Assembly: GCF_034479375.1 (NCBI RefSeq)
Contig: NZ_CP140155.1
Location: 2,852,001-2,916,000, forward strand
DNA from: Rhodopseudomonas palustris
Lineage (GTDB): Bacteria > Pseudomonadota > Alphaproteobacteria > Rhizobiales > Xanthobacteraceae
Direction: 5' to 3'
Length of the DNA: 64,000 bases
Under the pieces are notes generated by a model, which ran no database searches, was not told where the DNA came from, and saw nothing but the letters and a program-made list of their open reading frames with translations. The number at the start of each line of letters is the position of its first letter. The first letter of the stretch is position 1. Made by a program: the position numbers and the translations under genes. Shown piece after piece: positions 46,046 to 58,467 of the stretch.

Positions 46046-47897
46046 GTGCGTGCAACCCTCCGAGATAGGCGTCCTGGACCGCCGGGTTGCGACGGATCTC
46101 GTCGGCGGTGCCGTCGGCCAGCAGCCGGCCCTCGTAGAGAACGGTGATGCGCTCGGCGAGGCCGAAGATGGCGTCGAGATCATGCTCGACGATCACCACG
46201 GTGCGGACGCGGGCGATGTCGCGGATAAAGGCGCAGGTGGCGGCACGCTCCGCAGGACTCATGCCGGCCAGCGGCTCGTCGAGCAGCAGCACGTTCGGGC
46301 TGGTCGCCAGCGCCATGCCGATTTCCAGACGGCGCTTCTCGCCGTAAGCGAGAACATGCGCCGGCGTATCGGCACGCTCGACGAGGTTGAGCAGGGCCAG
46401 GATGGAGGCGATCTGCGCTTCGACCTCCGGAAGGCTGTCGGCCGGTCGCAGCAGATCGAAACGCAGCGGGCCGCGGCTGCGGGCCAATGCGGCGATGCGC
46501 AGGTTCTTGCGCACCGAGAGGTTGGGAAACAACTGGTTGAGCTGATTGCTCTTGGCGATGCCGAGTTGCGCGGCGCGACTGACACCGGCGCCGGTGACCT
46601 TCTCGCCGAACAGCAGCACCTCGCCGGACGACGGACGCACCTCATCGAGCAGCATCTTGAACAACGTCGTCTTGCCGGCGCCGTTCGGGCCGATCACGGC
46701 ATGGATCGATCCACGGCGCACCTTGAAAGAGACGCCGTCGACGGCTTTCAAGCCGCCATAGTGCCGCGCCAGCGATCGCGCCTCCAGCGCGATCTCGCCA
46801 TCGCCGGTCGCGGGCTCGGCGAGCGGCAGGGTGACGTCCCCGAGCTTCGCCACCTCGCCGGTGGCGGCGTCGATGTTGTGCGCCTCGATCGCCTCGGTCT
46901 TCGCCTCGGCGGCTCGCAGCGCCGCGAGGTTTCGGCGCTCGTTCCACCACTGCACGATCTCGCCGCAGATGCCGCGGCGCAGCCCGATCACCAGCACGAT
47001 GAAGGCGATGCCGAGAACCAGCTTCCACAGCATCGCCAGGCCCGGGATCAATTGCAGATTGTCGCGCAGCCACAGCCACACCGCGGCGCCGACCAGCGGC
47101 CCGATCAGCGTGCCGGCGCCGCCGACGATGGTCTGCACCACCAATTGTCCGGAGGTCTCCAGCGAAAACGCGTCGGGCGGCATGTAGCTCTGGAACGAGC
47201 CGAGCAATCCGCCCGCGAGGCCTGCATAGAGCGCGGCCACGACGAAAGCGGTCAGCTTGTAGGCCGGAACGTTATGGCCGAGCATCGCGACGCGGCCGGT
47301 GTTCTCCTTGATCGCCAGCAGGATCGCGCCGACCGGCGAGCGCACGATGCGTCGCGCCAGCACATAGCCGAGGAAGAAGATCACCGCGAACAGCACATAC
47401 ATCGGCAGGCCGGCGCTGATGCGGATCGCATTTGCGCCGAAGCCGAGCACCGGCACCGGAACGCCGGGAATGCCGTTCTCGCCGCCGGTGTAGTCCGACA
47501 GCGGCGAGTTCTCGATGAAGTACGCCATCTGCCCAAAAGCGAGCGTGATCATGGTGAAGTAGATGCCGATCCGGCGCACCGCGAACCAGCCGACCACCAG
47601 ACCGAACAGGCCGGCCGCGGCCGTGCCCGCCAGCAACGCCAGCCAGACGCTGCCGAGCGCGCCGGACACCAGCAGATAGGCCGTGACGAAGCCGCCGACG
47701 CCGTAGAACGCCGCCTGACCGAACGACAAAAGGCCGGTCAGGCCGAACAGGATGTCGAAGCCGAGGCCGATCAGGCCCCAGTTCAGCACGCGCGTGAGCA
47801 GGTCGGTGGAGAAGCCGAGCGGATTGATCGCCACGGGAGCGGCAATCAGCGTCAGCAGGACGGCGAACTCCGGAAGATAGGTCCTTGCGCGCATCAT
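46032..47897 (-). CDS. Fused permease-ATPase (LivM-LivG)
   Basis: A 621-residue fusion. The LivM permease part (about 1-300) has 8-10 hydrophobic helices and the motif GQAAFYGVGGFVTAY. The LivG ATPase part (about 360-615) has Walker A GPNGAGKTTL, signature-like VLAYGEKRRLEIGMA and Walker B VLLLDEPLAGM. The signature lacks the usual LSGGQ, but LivG proteins often use LSYGxQ. The start overlaps livH (ATGA). Separate genes are the more common arrangement. Confidence 0.92.
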
Positions 47898-48769
47898 ACC
47901 CGGCCTTCCGTGCCGAACAGCCCCTGCGGTCGCATCACCAGCAGCAGCGCCATCAGCGCATACAGCATGACTTCCGAATAGGAGGAGTTGAAAGCGCTGG
48001 TCAGGCTGATGATCTCGCCGGCGATCAGACCGCCGACGATGGCGCCCGGAAACGAGCCGAGGCCGCCGAGCACGATGACGACGAAGGACTGCGCCATGAA
48101 ATTGTGCCCCATGTCGGGCGACACCGCGACCACCGGGGCATAGAGCATTCCGGCGAGGCCGACTGCGACGATGCCGATGGCGAACACCAGCAGGAAGGCG
48201 CGGCGGACATTGATGCCGAGGATGCCGACCATGCCGGGATTCTCGATCCCGGCGCGCACCACCAGGCCCATCGAGGTGCGGTACAGCACGAGGTAGAGGC
48301 CGAGCAGCAGCCCGGCGATGATCGCGATGAGTTGCAGCCTGTAGGTCGGGTAGATCAGGAAGCCGAGCTGCGTTGCGCCCTGCCCCCAGGACGGCACCGG
48401 CACGCGCTGCGCATTGCCGCCGAAGCCGGCGCGGATGCACTCGACCAGAACGATGCCGATGCCGTAGGTGACGAGGATCTGGTCTTCATGCGGCCGGTCA
48501 TAGAAGTAACGAATGATGACCCGCTCCAGCAGGAAGCCGAGCGCCAGCATGAAGCCGCAACCGACCACGATCGCCAGCACGAACGACGACGTATATTGCA
48601 GCAGCACGAAGACGGTGTAGGCGCCCACGGCGAACAGCGCGCCGTGGGCGAAATTGAGCACGCCGAGCGTGCCGAGGATGATCGTCAGCCCGCTGCTGAC
48701 CAGCGCCAGCAGCGTGCCGAGTGCCAAGCCGTTGAAGGCCTGCGAGACGAGAACGGGCCAACTCGGCAT
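47894..48769 (-). CDS. livH: Branched-chain-type ABC permease (LivH)
   Basis: A 291-residue inner-membrane permease with about eight hydrophobic helices. GLNFAHGALFAVGAY-like (VLNFAHGALFAVGAYTVFV), YGIGIVLVECIRAGFG, and GGLGSFPGAIVGGLIAG are LivH hallmarks. It lies 11 bp after the binding-protein gene and overlaps the fused livMG. The start was set at 48769. Confidence 0.92.
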   Translation of the reverse strand: MPSWPVLVSQAFNGLALGTLLALVSSGLTIILGTLGVLNFAHGALFAVGAYTVFVLLQYTSSFVLAIVVGCGFMLALGFLLERVIIRYFYDRPHEDQILVTYGIGIVLVECIRAGFGGNAQRVPVPSWGQGATQLGFLIYPTYRLQLIAIIAGLLLGLYLVLYRTSMGLVVRAGIENPGMVGILGINVRRAFLLVFAIGIVAVGLAGMLYAPVVAVSPDMGHNFMAQSFVVIVLGGLGSFPGAIVGGLIAGEIISLTSAFNSSYSEVMLYALMALLLVMRPQGLFGTEGRV

Positions 48770-48780
48770 GACGATCCTCT

Positions 48781-50097
48781 TTAGGTGTAGGGGCCGAGCT
48801 TGCAGCCGAAGAAGTCCGGTGAATTCATCACGCTCTCGCCATCGACGATCTCGACGATGTCGTAGAAATCTTCCTTGTGCTTCATATCCGCAGGCTTCTT
48901 GCCGCGCAGAATCGGGATCGGCCGCACCATCTGGTGATCCTCGGCGCGGAAGTAGACCTTGCCGATCGTGGTGTCGTAGGGCTGCGCCTTGGAATTCTCC
49001 ATCACCTTGATCACGTCGACCGGATTGAAGGTGCCGGCGCGCTCCACCGACATCGCCCACAGATAGGTCTGCATGTAGCCGATATGGGCGCCCCAGCGCG
49101 GATAATACTTGTTCTGCGCGACGAAGGTCTCGACAAAGGTCTTGGCGAGCGGGAAGGTGTCCTGCATGCCGAACCAGAAATCGCAGCTGCCGTAGACGCC
49201 CTGCATCAGCTCGGGGCCGAGTTCCTTGTCCTGGAACGACGACAGGTTGGGTACCACAAGCTTCATGCGCTTCAGCACGCCGAACTGTTCGGCCTGCTTG
49301 GTGGAGGCGACGGCATCGCCGCCGAAGGCGATGTTGACGAACACGTCGGCGCCGCTGTTGGCGATGTTGAGCAGCGCCGAGGAATAATCGGTGGTCCCGA
49401 GCGGCACCACTTCCTTGGCGACCTGCTTCCAGCCCTGCTCGGTCGAGAACTTGGCGAAGCTGTCATAGACGCTGTGGCCGTAAGTGTAGTCCGGCACCAG
49501 GAAGGCCATCTTGATGTTCTTGCCGAGCGCCTTGGCAACCACCGGCGCCAGCCCCTTGGCGGCCATGTAGGCGTTCTGCTGCGAGCGGAAGCCGTAACGC
49601 TGGCAGTTCTTGCCGGTGATGTCGTTGGAGCCGGCGATGCCGACCATGTACAGCACCTTCTCGCGCGAGCCGAGTTCTTCCAGCGCGATCGCGCTGGCGC
49701 TGGACACCGAGCCCGACACCATGATGGCCTTGTCGCGCTGGATGAACTGCGTGGCGCTCTGAACGTCGAGATTCGGCTTGCCCTCGGTGTCGGAGACCTT
49801 GTAGCGGATCTGACGGTCGAGCACACCCTTGCCCTTGAGGCCCCATTTCTGCGGGATGTCGCCGCCGGCATTGATCTGCGCGATCGCCAGCTCATAGCCG
49901 AGCTTGAGATCGCCGCCGTCGCCGGAAAACACGCCGGTGAGCGGGATGGTCAGGCCGACGAAGACCGAGTCCGCGGACACGCCTGCCGGGAACGTGCCGA
50001 TGGTGGCCGGCGACTGCGCAAAGGCGCGTCCGGGAAGCGCGAGGCCGGCTGCGGCGCCGACTCCTCCGAGCAATAGCTGCCGACGGTCAAACTGCAT
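48781..50097 (-). CDS. Periplasmic substrate-binding protein, Leu/Ile/Val type
   Basis: A 438-residue binding protein. A Tat-like signal (FDRRQLLLGGVGAAAGLALPG) precedes the type I fold: VGLTIPLTGVFSGDGGD, then YKVSDTEGKPNLDVQSATQFIQRDKAIMVSG. This family binds amino acids, urea, amides and aromatic acids, so the ligand is uncertain. It lies between a nitrilase gene (74 bp upstream) and livH, so a nitrile- or amide-related ligand is plausible (inference). Confidence 0.9.
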   Translation of the reverse strand: MQFDRRQLLLGGVGAAAGLALPGRAFAQSPATIGTFPAGVSADSVFVGLTIPLTGVFSGDGGDLKLGYELAIAQINAGGDIPQKWGLKGKGVLDRQIRYKVSDTEGKPNLDVQSATQFIQRDKAIMVSGSVSSASAIALEELGSREKVLYMVGIAGSNDITGKNCQRYGFRSQQNAYMAAKGLAPVVAKALGKNIKMAFLVPDYTYGHSVYDSFAKFSTEQGWKQVAKEVVPLGTTDYSSALLNIANSGADVFVNIAFGGDAVASTKQAEQFGVLKRMKLVVPNLSSFQDKELGPELMQGVYGSCDFWFGMQDTFPLAKTFVETFVAQNKYYPRWGAHIGYMQTYLWAMSVERAGTFNPVDVIKVMENSKAQPYDTTIGKVYFRAEDHQMVRPIPILRGKKPADMKHKEDFYDIVEIVDGESVMNSPDFFGCKLGPYT

Positions 50098-50171
50098 GTC
50101 ACCACCCTCTATAAGTTCAATCACCGCCGCCATTGGCGGTGAACTGCGTTCGGGGAAACGCCCCGGCGAAA

Positions 50172-51221
50172 CTACTGACCGATACGCGCCGTCTGCAGCG
50201 CGCGGCCGGTGTCATCCTCAGTGTCGCCCGAGACCACGGCCAGCGGTGCGTCGTTGGTGAAGGTTGCAGGCGTCAGCCGACGGCGGTTGACGCTGAGGTC
50301 GAAAATATCGAAACGGTTGTAGTATCCGACGACGTCGTGAAACTGTTTCGGCTCGACGCATTTGTTGAGGTCGATGTCGGCATAGAGGATGCCCTCGTCC
50401 TCGCACAGCGCCTCGCCGATCTGCTCGCCGGTCGGATCCAGAAAGAACGAGGCCGCGCGCGGCGTGTTGTCGAGCACGGCAGCGGCTGACGGATCGCGCG
50501 CGACCAGCATGTCGCGCGCCGCCTTGTCGAGCACGCCGGCGGTGACGAGGCCGAAGACCTTCGCCTCGAAGCAATGCGCACTGGCACGGATCCGGGTCGC
50601 CGCCGCGATGTGGTAGTTGACCCCGTCGGCCGGGCGCCGGGTCGGCCAGACCGGCGGCCAGCTCGAAATGTGAAATTGTTCGCCCTGCGCCATCAGCGCG
50701 TAGCGCGCCAGCGGATTGGTGTTCTCGCCGCAGATCAGTTGGCCGATCCTGCCGAGGCGGGTATCCACGACGCGCAGACCCGCGCCGTCGCCGGCGCTCC
50801 AGATCAGCTTCTCGTAGAAAGTCGGCACCAGCTTGCGGTGGTGATTGAGGATCGCCCCGTCCTCGCCGATCAGCAGATTGGAATTCCAGATGCAGCCGAC
50901 GCTGGCCGGCGACTTCTCGCTGATGCCGAGCGACACCACAACGCCGAGCGCCCGCGCCTCGTCCCGAATGGCCTCGACCTCGGGTCCATCGGCCAGCACC
51001 GACTGATCCGCCATTCGCACGAACAGGTCGTGATTGTCGATCGGCGCCCACAGCGCCGCCCAGACCGGAAACGCGGGGATGAATGTCTCGGGGAATGCAA
51101 CCAGATCGGCCCCGGCGGAGGCTGCCTCACGGATGAGCGAGATCGCCTTCTTTGTAGTCGCGGCCTTGTCGAGGAACACAGGCGCAGCGTGGATCGCAGC
51201 GGCCTTGAAGCGGGGAAGCAT
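50172..51221 (-). CDS. Nitrilase
   Basis: A 349-residue C-N hydrolase. Catalytic Glu in VAFPETFIPAFPVW, Lys in HHRKLVPTF and Cys in QLICGENTNPLARYAL; CGENTNP marks true nitrilases rather than amidases. It hydrolyses a nitrile to acid and ammonia; the substrate range is unknown. It heads a likely operon with the ABC transporter genes and is divergent from a LysR-type regulator. Confidence 0.92.
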   Translation of the reverse strand: MLPRFKAAAIHAAPVFLDKAATTKKAISLIREAASAGADLVAFPETFIPAFPVWAALWAPIDNHDLFVRMADQSVLADGPEVEAIRDEARALGVVVSLGISEKSPASVGCIWNSNLLIGEDGAILNHHRKLVPTFYEKLIWSAGDGAGLRVVDTRLGRIGQLICGENTNPLARYALMAQGEQFHISSWPPVWPTRRPADGVNYHIAAATRIRASAHCFEAKVFGLVTAGVLDKAARDMLVARDPSAAAVLDNTPRAASFFLDPTGEQIGEALCEDEGILYADIDLNKCVEPKQFHDVVGYYNRFDIFDLSVNRRRLTPATFTNDAPLAVVSGDTEDDTGRALQTARIGQ

Positions 51222-51283
51222 GTCGTCGTCCTTTGTTTCCAACAGGCTAGGTCGCTTCCGGCGGCGGCAGGTAGAGGCAATCC

Positions 51284-51299
51284 TGCAACCCGGCTTGCA
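51284..51299. promoter_or_regulatory. Candidate LysR-regulator site
   Basis: TGCAA-N6-TTGCA, a perfect short palindrome in the 136-bp gap between the divergent nitrilase and LysR genes. Position and symmetry suit an autoregulatory site; it does not obey T-N11-A strictly. Confidence 0.35.
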
Positions 51300-51357
51300 A
51301 GCGGCGACAATTCGCCTCAGCCGCACCGGCTGGCACGGCTTTTGCCGGTGTCATGGT

Positions 51358-52329
51358 ATGAATGACTTCAACTCGCTCGACTGGGATGACCTGAAGGTGT
51401 TTCTGCATGCGGCCCGCGGCGGCAGCCTGGGCAGCGCGGCCAGACGCCTGAAGGTCGATCAATCCACCATCAGCCGCAAAATCGCGCATCTGGAGTGCAC
51501 GCTGGGCACCGCGCTGTTCGAGCGGCTGCCGTCTGGACTACGCGTCACCGAGATCGGTGACCGACTGCTCTGCCATACCGAACGGATCGAGAGCGCCGTG
51601 ATCGCGATGCGCGAGGACGTGCAATGCGGCAGCAGTCGCACCGCCGGCCGGGTTCGCCTTGCGACGATGGAAGGCATTGCTTCGCTGTATCTGGCTTCGC
51701 ACTTCTCGCGCCTGTACCGACAGCACCCCAACCTGACGGTGGAGTTGCTGACCTCGCCGCAGACCGTTTCGGTCAACCGCCGCGAAGCCGATCTCTTTCT
51801 CAGCTTCTTTCGGCCCCGCGGCCAGGGCATGGTGTCGGAACGCCTCGGTTGCTTCGAACTGGGCCTCTACGCCTCGCAGGACTATCTCGACCGCAACGGC
51901 ATCCCCGGCTCCGCCGCCGATCTCGTGCAGCACAGCTTCGTCACCTATATCGACGACCTGATCCAGCTCGATTCGGTGCGCTGGCTCGACGACATCATCA
52001 AGACTCCGACGGTGAGCTTTCATTCCAACAGCATGATCGCGCAAATGAACGCCGCCGCCGGCGGTCTCGGCCTGGTGTTGCTGCCGAGCTTCGCCACCAA
52101 GGGCCGCAACGATCTGGTGCCGGTGCTGCACGACCGGATGTCGACCGCGCGCGAATTGTGGATCAACGTTCACACCGATCTGCAATTCGTGCCGCGCATC
52201 CGCGCGGTGTCCAGCTTCCTCAAGGCGACCTTCAAAGCCGATCAGATCATGCAAGCCGACACATCGGGCGGGAAGCTGTTGAACGCACTCCTGGAAGCGG
52301 AACCTGCGATTTCAGCAGCCCGCGGCTAG
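51358..52329 (+). CDS. LysR-family regulator of the nitrilase operon
   Basis: A 323-residue regulator. The HTH (about 8-65) reads DLKVFLHAARGGSLGSAARRLKVDQSTISRKIAHLE; the effector domain (about 90-300) includes VRLATMEGIASLYLASHF. Divergent to the nitrilase gene, so it probably controls it. The ATG at 51358 gives the normal HTH start; the frame is open upstream without homology. Confidence 0.9.
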   Translation: MNDFNSLDWDDLKVFLHAARGGSLGSAARRLKVDQSTISRKIAHLECTLGTALFERLPSGLRVTEIGDRLLCHTERIESAVIAMREDVQCGSSRTAGRVRLATMEGIASLYLASHFSRLYRQHPNLTVELLTSPQTVSVNRREADLFLSFFRPRGQGMVSERLGCFELGLYASQDYLDRNGIPGSAADLVQHSFVTYIDDLIQLDSVRWLDDIIKTPTVSFHSNSMIAQMNAAAGGLGLVLLPSFATKGRNDLVPVLHDRMSTARELWINVHTDLQFVPRIRAVSSFLKATFKADQIMQADTSGGKLLNALLEAEPAISAARG

Positions 52330-52377
52330 AACAGTTCATCGATCGATCGAAGCGATATGGCCTTGCCAAATAAACTG

Positions 52378-52489
52378 ACTCCTCATCCTGAGGAGCCCGG
52401 CGAAGCCGGGCGTCTCGAAGGATGGGGGGAGATCAGCGCAGGCGGCTCATGGTTCGAGACGGCGCTTCGCGCCTCCTCACCATGAGGTT
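52378..52489. repeat. Dispersed palindromic repeat, family B (inverted copy)
   Basis: Carries CTCCTCATCCTGAGGAG, GCCCGGCGAAGCCGGGC, CTCATGGTTCGAGACGGCG and CGCCTCCTCACCATGAGG. Same orientation as the copy at 28374. Confidence 0.8.
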
Positions 52490-52514
52490 GTACCTGTGGT
52501 GACGGCATCTGAGC

Positions 52515-52550
52515 CCGAACCTCTCCCGCAAAAGGCGGCGAGAGGTTCGG
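52515..52550 (-). terminator. Hairpin terminator after cbbX
   Basis: CCGAACCTCTC and GAGAGGTTCGG form an 11-bp perfect stem, with an inner CCGC/GCGG. It lies just past the cbbX stop and after the LysR gene on the opposite strand, so it may work in both directions. Confidence 0.55.
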
Positions 52551-52565
52551 TCGAGTGCTCACAAT

Positions 52566-53486
52566 TCAGGCGCCCTCGCCCTGGTCGAACACGCGGCTCG
52601 CCAGAACATCCTTCGCCTCGATGGTCATCAGATCGTCGGCGGAGAGTTTGCGGTCGAGGTCGGCGATCAGGCGGTTGGCCTGGCGCAGGCGGATTCGGTC
52701 CAGCGCGTTGCGGATCGAGCGGGCATTGGCGAACAACGGCTGGGTCTTGCGGATGCCGATGTAGCGTTCGAACGCCGCCCGCGCCTCGGCGTCGAAATGA
52801 TAATTCTGTTCGACCAGCATGCCCTCCGCGATCCCGAGCAACTCGCCGTCGGTGTAGTCGGGGAAGTCGATGTGATGCGCGATCCGGGAGCGGAAGCCGG
52901 GATTGGACGCGAAGAACTTCTCCATCCGGTCGGCATAGCCGGCGAGGATCACCACCAGATCGTCGCGCTGGTTCTCCATCACCTGCAGCAGGATCTCGAT
53001 CGCCTCCTGGCCGTAATCGCGCTCGTTCTCGGGGCGATACAGGTAGTAGGCCTCGTCGATGAACAGCACGCCGCCCATCGCCTTTTTCAGCACCTCCTTG
53101 GTCTTCGGCGCGGTGTGGCCGATATATTGCCCGACCAGCTCGTCGCGCGTCACCGAGACGACGTGACCACGACGGACGAAGCCGAGCTTGTGCAGGATCG
53201 AGGCGATGCGCAGCGCCACGGTGGTCTTGCCGGTGCCGGGATTGCCGGTGAACGACATGTGCAGCGTGGGGTTGCCGGTGGCGAGCCCCATCCGCTTGCG
53301 CAAACGTTCGACCAGCAGCAGCGCCGCGATCTCGCGGATCCGCGTCTTCACCGGGCGGAGCCCGATCAGCTCACGATCGAGCTGATCGAGCACCTCGCCG
53401 ATGCCGACCTCCTCGAATTCCTTGCGGAGATCGATCTGGTCCGGCGGCGCTGCTTCGTTGTCGGCAGTGGTCGTGTCCAAGGTCAC
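52566..53486 (-). CDS. cbbX: CbbX, red-type RuBisCO activase (AAA+)
   Basis: A 306-residue AAA+ ATPase that removes inhibitory sugar phosphates from RuBisCO by pulling on the large-subunit C-terminus. [16 protein letters not shown] is Walker [14 protein letters not shown]alker B, then [11 protein letters not shown] and the arginine finger region GFRSRIAHH. The GTG start (53486) overlaps the cbbS stop; a TTG at 53480 has GGAGG at 6-bp spacing and may be the real start. It is the last gene of cbbLSX. Confidence 0.93.
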   Translation of the reverse strand: MTLDTTTADNEAAPPDQIDLRKEFEEVGIGEVLDQLDRELIGLRPVKTRIREIAALLLVERLRKRMGLATGNPTLHMSFTGNPGTGKTTVALRIASILHKLGFVRRGHVVSVTRDELVGQYIGHTAPKTKEVLKKAMGGVLFIDEAYYLYRPENERDYGQEAIEILLQVMENQRDDLVVILAGYADRMEKFFASNPGFRSRIAHHIDFPDYTDGELLGIAEGMLVEQNYHFDAEARAAFERYIGIRKTQPLFANARSIRNALDRIRLRQANRLIADLDRKLSADDLMTIEAKDVLASRVFDQGEGA

Positions 53487-53905
53487 CCTCCGTAGCGGCT
53501 GCCTTCGGGCTTGTCGGCCGCATAGGGCTTTGTGGTGTAACGCATGTTGCGGCCATCGACTTCCTGCCGGTCGAGCCGGAAGCCGGGCTCGTCCTTCGGC
53601 CGGTTGACGATGAAGGACAGCCGCACCGACTCCCAACCATGAGAGGAGTCGAATGCCGACATCCGGATGTAGCGGTCGCCATAGACCTTGCGGCATTCGG
53701 CGAGTTCCAGCATCACGCCGGCAGCGTCCTGCAGATCGAACATCGGCAGGCCCCACATGTCCCAATAGGTGTTGCGGGGATGCGGATCGTCGGTGAATTC
53801 GAGGTTCACCGCCCAGCCCTTGCCGAGCGCGTATTGCACCTGTGCGGAGATCTGCTCGTCGGTGAGATCGGGCAGATACGAGAAACAGCCTTGGGTCATT
53901 CGCAT
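53483..53905 (-). CDS. cbbS: RuBisCO small subunit
   Basis: A 140-residue form I small subunit. [23 protein letters not shown], the Tyr/Trp-rich [12 protein letters not shown] and [20 protein letters not shown] are characteristic. The long C-terminus ([14 protein letters not shown]) is the red-type extension that forms a hairpin in the holoenzyme channel. It lies 12 bp downstream of cbbL. Confidence 0.96.
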   Translation of the reverse strand: MRMTQGCFSYLPDLTDEQISAQVQYALGKGWAVNLEFTDDPHPRNTYWDMWGLPMFDLQDAAGVMLELAECRKVYGDRYIRMSAFDSSHGWESVRLSFIVNRPKDEPGFRLDRQEVDGRNMRYTTKPYAADKPEGSRYGG

Positions 53906-53917
53906 GGGTTCTGCTCC

Positions 53918-55626
<1,709 letters not shown>

Positions 55627-58467
55627 TCATGCGACGTCGCGCAGCGAGTCGAGTTCGGGAACCGCCGAACTGATCGCGGAGTGGAGCGCGTCCAACGCCT
55701 CCGGCACCTCACCATTGCCGAGGCACGCGGTCTCCATTCTGCGACAAGCCTCCGCGAGCTGGGTGAAGCCGAGCTGTCCGGCGAGCGAGACCGTCTTGTG
55801 GGCGGCGCGGGCCAGTGCTTCGCGTGGATCCTCGTCGAGATCCGGCACCTCGGCGTCCGGCCACTGCGTGCGTATGGTCGTAACGGCGTCGTGCAGGCAC
55901 CGGACGAAGCCGACAATGTCTGCATCGCTTGCGAACATCCGCAGATCTTCCAGCGCGATCGGGTCGCGTACCGGCGCCTCGCTCACCTTGCGGTCCGGTG
56001 CCGACGCGTTCGCCTCGCCAGACCGCCGATCGGCGCCAGCGTCGGTCCATTTGGCCACGCGGGCCAGAAGTTCAGCCCGATTGATCGGCTTTCCGATGTG
56101 GTCGTCCATGCCGGCCGCCTTGTAGCGTTCGACCTGTTCGGGGAGCACATTCGCCGTCAGCGCAACGATCGGCACAGCGGACAGACGGCCGCGCAAGGAT
56201 CGAATGCGCCGTGTCGCCTCCATCCCGTCCATTTCGCCCATCTGCACATCCATGAAGATCAGATCGTAGGAGCGGGCATTCGCCATCGCGATCGCAGTGC
56301 CGCCGCTGTCGGCGACATCGACCTCATGACCGATACGACTCAGCATGGACTTGCACAGGTCGCGATTCATCTCGACGTCATCGACCACCAGGATCTTTCG
56401 CATCGGACTGTTCAACACGGGGCTTTCGCGCCTTTCGATATCGATCCGCTCTGCGATCGGCAGCTCGATTTCGAAGTAGAACGTGCTTCCTCGGCCGGCC
56501 TCGCTGTCGATCCGCAGTTCGCTTTTCATCGCCTGCACGATGCGCTGCGAAATCGAAAGCCCGAGCCCGGTGCCGCCGTATTTGCGCGATATGGTTTCGT
56601 CGGCCTGGCTGAAGCGCTTGAACAATCCTTGTTGATCGCGTTTCGAAATGCCGATCCCGGTGTCGACTACGGCGATCCGGAGGCGAACCATATGGGCGGC
56701 GCGCGACAGGCAGGAGACGATCAGTTCGACAGAGCCGGCCGCCGTGAACTTGACGGCATTGTTCATCAGGTTGAGCAACACCTGCCGCAGTCGCGCCGCA
56801 TCACCCATCAGCACGGCCGGGGTGTCGTGCGCAGTCGCAACAAGCTTGAGGCCCTTCTCCTCCGCTCTGGGTTCAATGATCGATACGCAATTGTCGATCA
56901 GTTCATTGAGATATAGCGGTTTGCTCTCGAGTTTGACGCCGCAAGCCTCGATCTTGGAGAAGTCGAGGATGTCGTCGATGATCACGCGAAGCGAGTCGCT
57001 GGCTTGGAATATGCGCTCCACCTGGCGGCGCGTCGTGGGCGCGAGCCTCTGGTCTTCGAGGACGAGATCGGCATATCCGATGATGCCGTTGAGCGGCGTC
57101 CGGATTTCATGGCTCATATTGGCGAGAAAGTCCGCCTTTGCGGCGCCGGCCTGTTCGGCAGTCGCGCGCGCGGCCTTGAGTTGGTCCTCGTATTTGAGCT
57201 GTTCGGTGAGATCGACGGCGATTCCCAGAACGCCGAGGTCCGTGCCGTCCTTCGTCCGCAGACGGCACAGCGTCAACCTGACCGGAATGTGGTTTCCGAT
57301 CTTGTCGACGTAGGTCCAGACCGACGTGTCCGGATCGTTGTGGGCGAGCAGCGCCTGAATGACGCGCTGCCCCGGCTCGACGTCGATGCCCTGCTTCCGC
57401 ATCGCATCGGCCCTGTCCAGAAGCTCCTGCGGGTCGTGAAACAGCATCGCGGTCGCGCAGCCGATCAACTCCTCGGCCTTGTACCCCAACATACGTTCTG
57501 CCGCCGGGTTGAATAGGGTGATCGTACCGGTGACGTTGGTCGCAATCACCGCATAGGCCGCGCGCTCGAGGATGGCGGTCTGCAGCGTCAGGGTCTTTTC
57601 GAGGAGTGCAGTGCGGTCGGCGACCTGCCGCTCCAGTGACGCATTGAGATTGTGGATCTCTCTCTCCGCCTCCACGAGATCGGTGATGTCGCGCGCCGCC
57701 GTCGCCATCCCGATCAGCGCACCATTCGCCGACCGGATCGGCGACACGCTGACGGCGACGTCCACCAAGGCGCCGTTCGATCTCTTGCGCTTCGTCCAGA
57801 GATAGGCCACCGGATTGCCATCCCTGATTTCCGAGAGCATCTGCCGTTCCTCGTCCCGCAAATGCTCGGGAACGATCAGCTCGCTCGCGCCCCTCCCGAT
57901 CGCTTGTCCGGCCGTATAGTCGAAGAGTCGCTCCGCCGCCTCGTTCCAATTGGTCACGGTGCCGTCGACGGACTCCGCGACGATCGCATGGCTCAGTCCC
58001 TCGACCATCGCCACGAGGCGGGATTGCTCCAAGTTTCTTTCTTTTCGTCGGGCTCGATAAGACGCCAGCAAATGGATGCTCGCGAGGAGCAGGAGGCCGC
58101 ACGCCAGCGACCCTGCGACAGCCCAGCCCAAGCCCGCCCGGCCGGGCGCCTCGACCAGTGCCGGCTTCGACCACAGTCGGACTTCCATCACACGACCGTA
58201 TATCTCGATCGTGCTCCGCCAGGTCTGCGGCGCCGACGAGCCTTCACCCGCGGACTGTCGTGGCGAAAGCTGCACCGAGTTTTCCGAATGCTCCGCCGCA
58301 TAGACCAGACTTGATCCGGCCAACCAGCCGGCAACGGCCGCACTCAGGACGGACCTGATCGCTCCGGCAAGGCGCCTAGTCGCACGCCGAAACACGCCTC
58401 CCCCCCTGCACCGACCGGACACCGGTCCGGCCTTCTGTTCTCCGTTGCGAGGATCAGGACCGCTCAC
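55627..58467 (-). CDS. cbbSR: Hybrid sensor kinase CbbSR
   Basis: A 946-residue membrane hybrid kinase. Two transmembrane helices (about 37-57, 108-128) flank a short periplasmic loop. Two PAS domains (about 150-260, 285-425) follow, then the phosphoacceptor His in [17 protein letters not shown], and the ATPase domain (about 550-665) with NAVKFT and [10 protein letters not shown] receiver (about 690-810) has Asp in [13 protein letters not shown], and a C-terminal HPt-like domain shows [12 protein letters not shown]. In R. palustris CbbRRS this kinase modulates the RuBisCO I operon, probably by redox. Its start overlaps the end of cbbRR2. Confidence 0.9.
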   Translation of the reverse strand: MSGPDPRNGEQKAGPVSGRCRGGGVFRRATRRLAGAIRSVLSAAVAGWLAGSSLVYAAEHSENSVQLSPRQSAGEGSSAPQTWRSTIEIYGRVMEVRLWSKPALVEAPGRAGLGWAVAGSLACGLLLLASIHLLASYRARRKERNLEQSRLVAMVEGLSHAIVAESVDGTVTNWNEAAERLFDYTAGQAIGRGASELIVPEHLRDEERQMLSEIRDGNPVAYLWTKRKRSNGALVDVAVSVSPIRSANGALIGMATAARDITDLVEAEREIHNLNASLERQVADRTALLEKTLTLQTAILERAAYAVIATNVTGTITLFNPAAERMLGYKAEELIGCATAMLFHDPQELLDRADAMRKQGIDVEPGQRVIQALLAHNDPDTSVWTYVDKIGNHIPVRLTLCRLRTKDGTDLGVLGIAVDLTEQLKYEDQLKAARATAEQAGAAKADFLANMSHEIRTPLNGIIGYADLVLEDQRLAPTTRRQVERIFQASDSLRVIIDDILDFSKIEACGVKLESKPLYLNELIDNCVSIIEPRAEEKGLKLVATAHDTPAVLMGDAARLRQVLLNLMNNAVKFTAAGSVELIVSCLSRAAHMVRLRIAVVDTGIGISKRDQQGLFKRFSQADETISRKYGGTGLGLSISQRIVQAMKSELRIDSEAGRGSTFYFEIELPIAERIDIERRESPVLNSPMRKILVVDDVEMNRDLCKSMLSRIGHEVDVADSGGTAIAMANARSYDLIFMDVQMGEMDGMEATRRIRSLRGRLSAVPIVALTANVLPEQVERYKAAGMDDHIGKPINRAELLARVAKWTDAGADRRSGEANASAPDRKVSEAPVRDPIALEDLRMFASDADIVGFVRCLHDAVTTIRTQWPDAEVPDLDEDPREALARAAHKTVSLAGQLGFTQLAEACRRMETACLGNGEVPEALDALHSAISSAVPELDSLRDVA

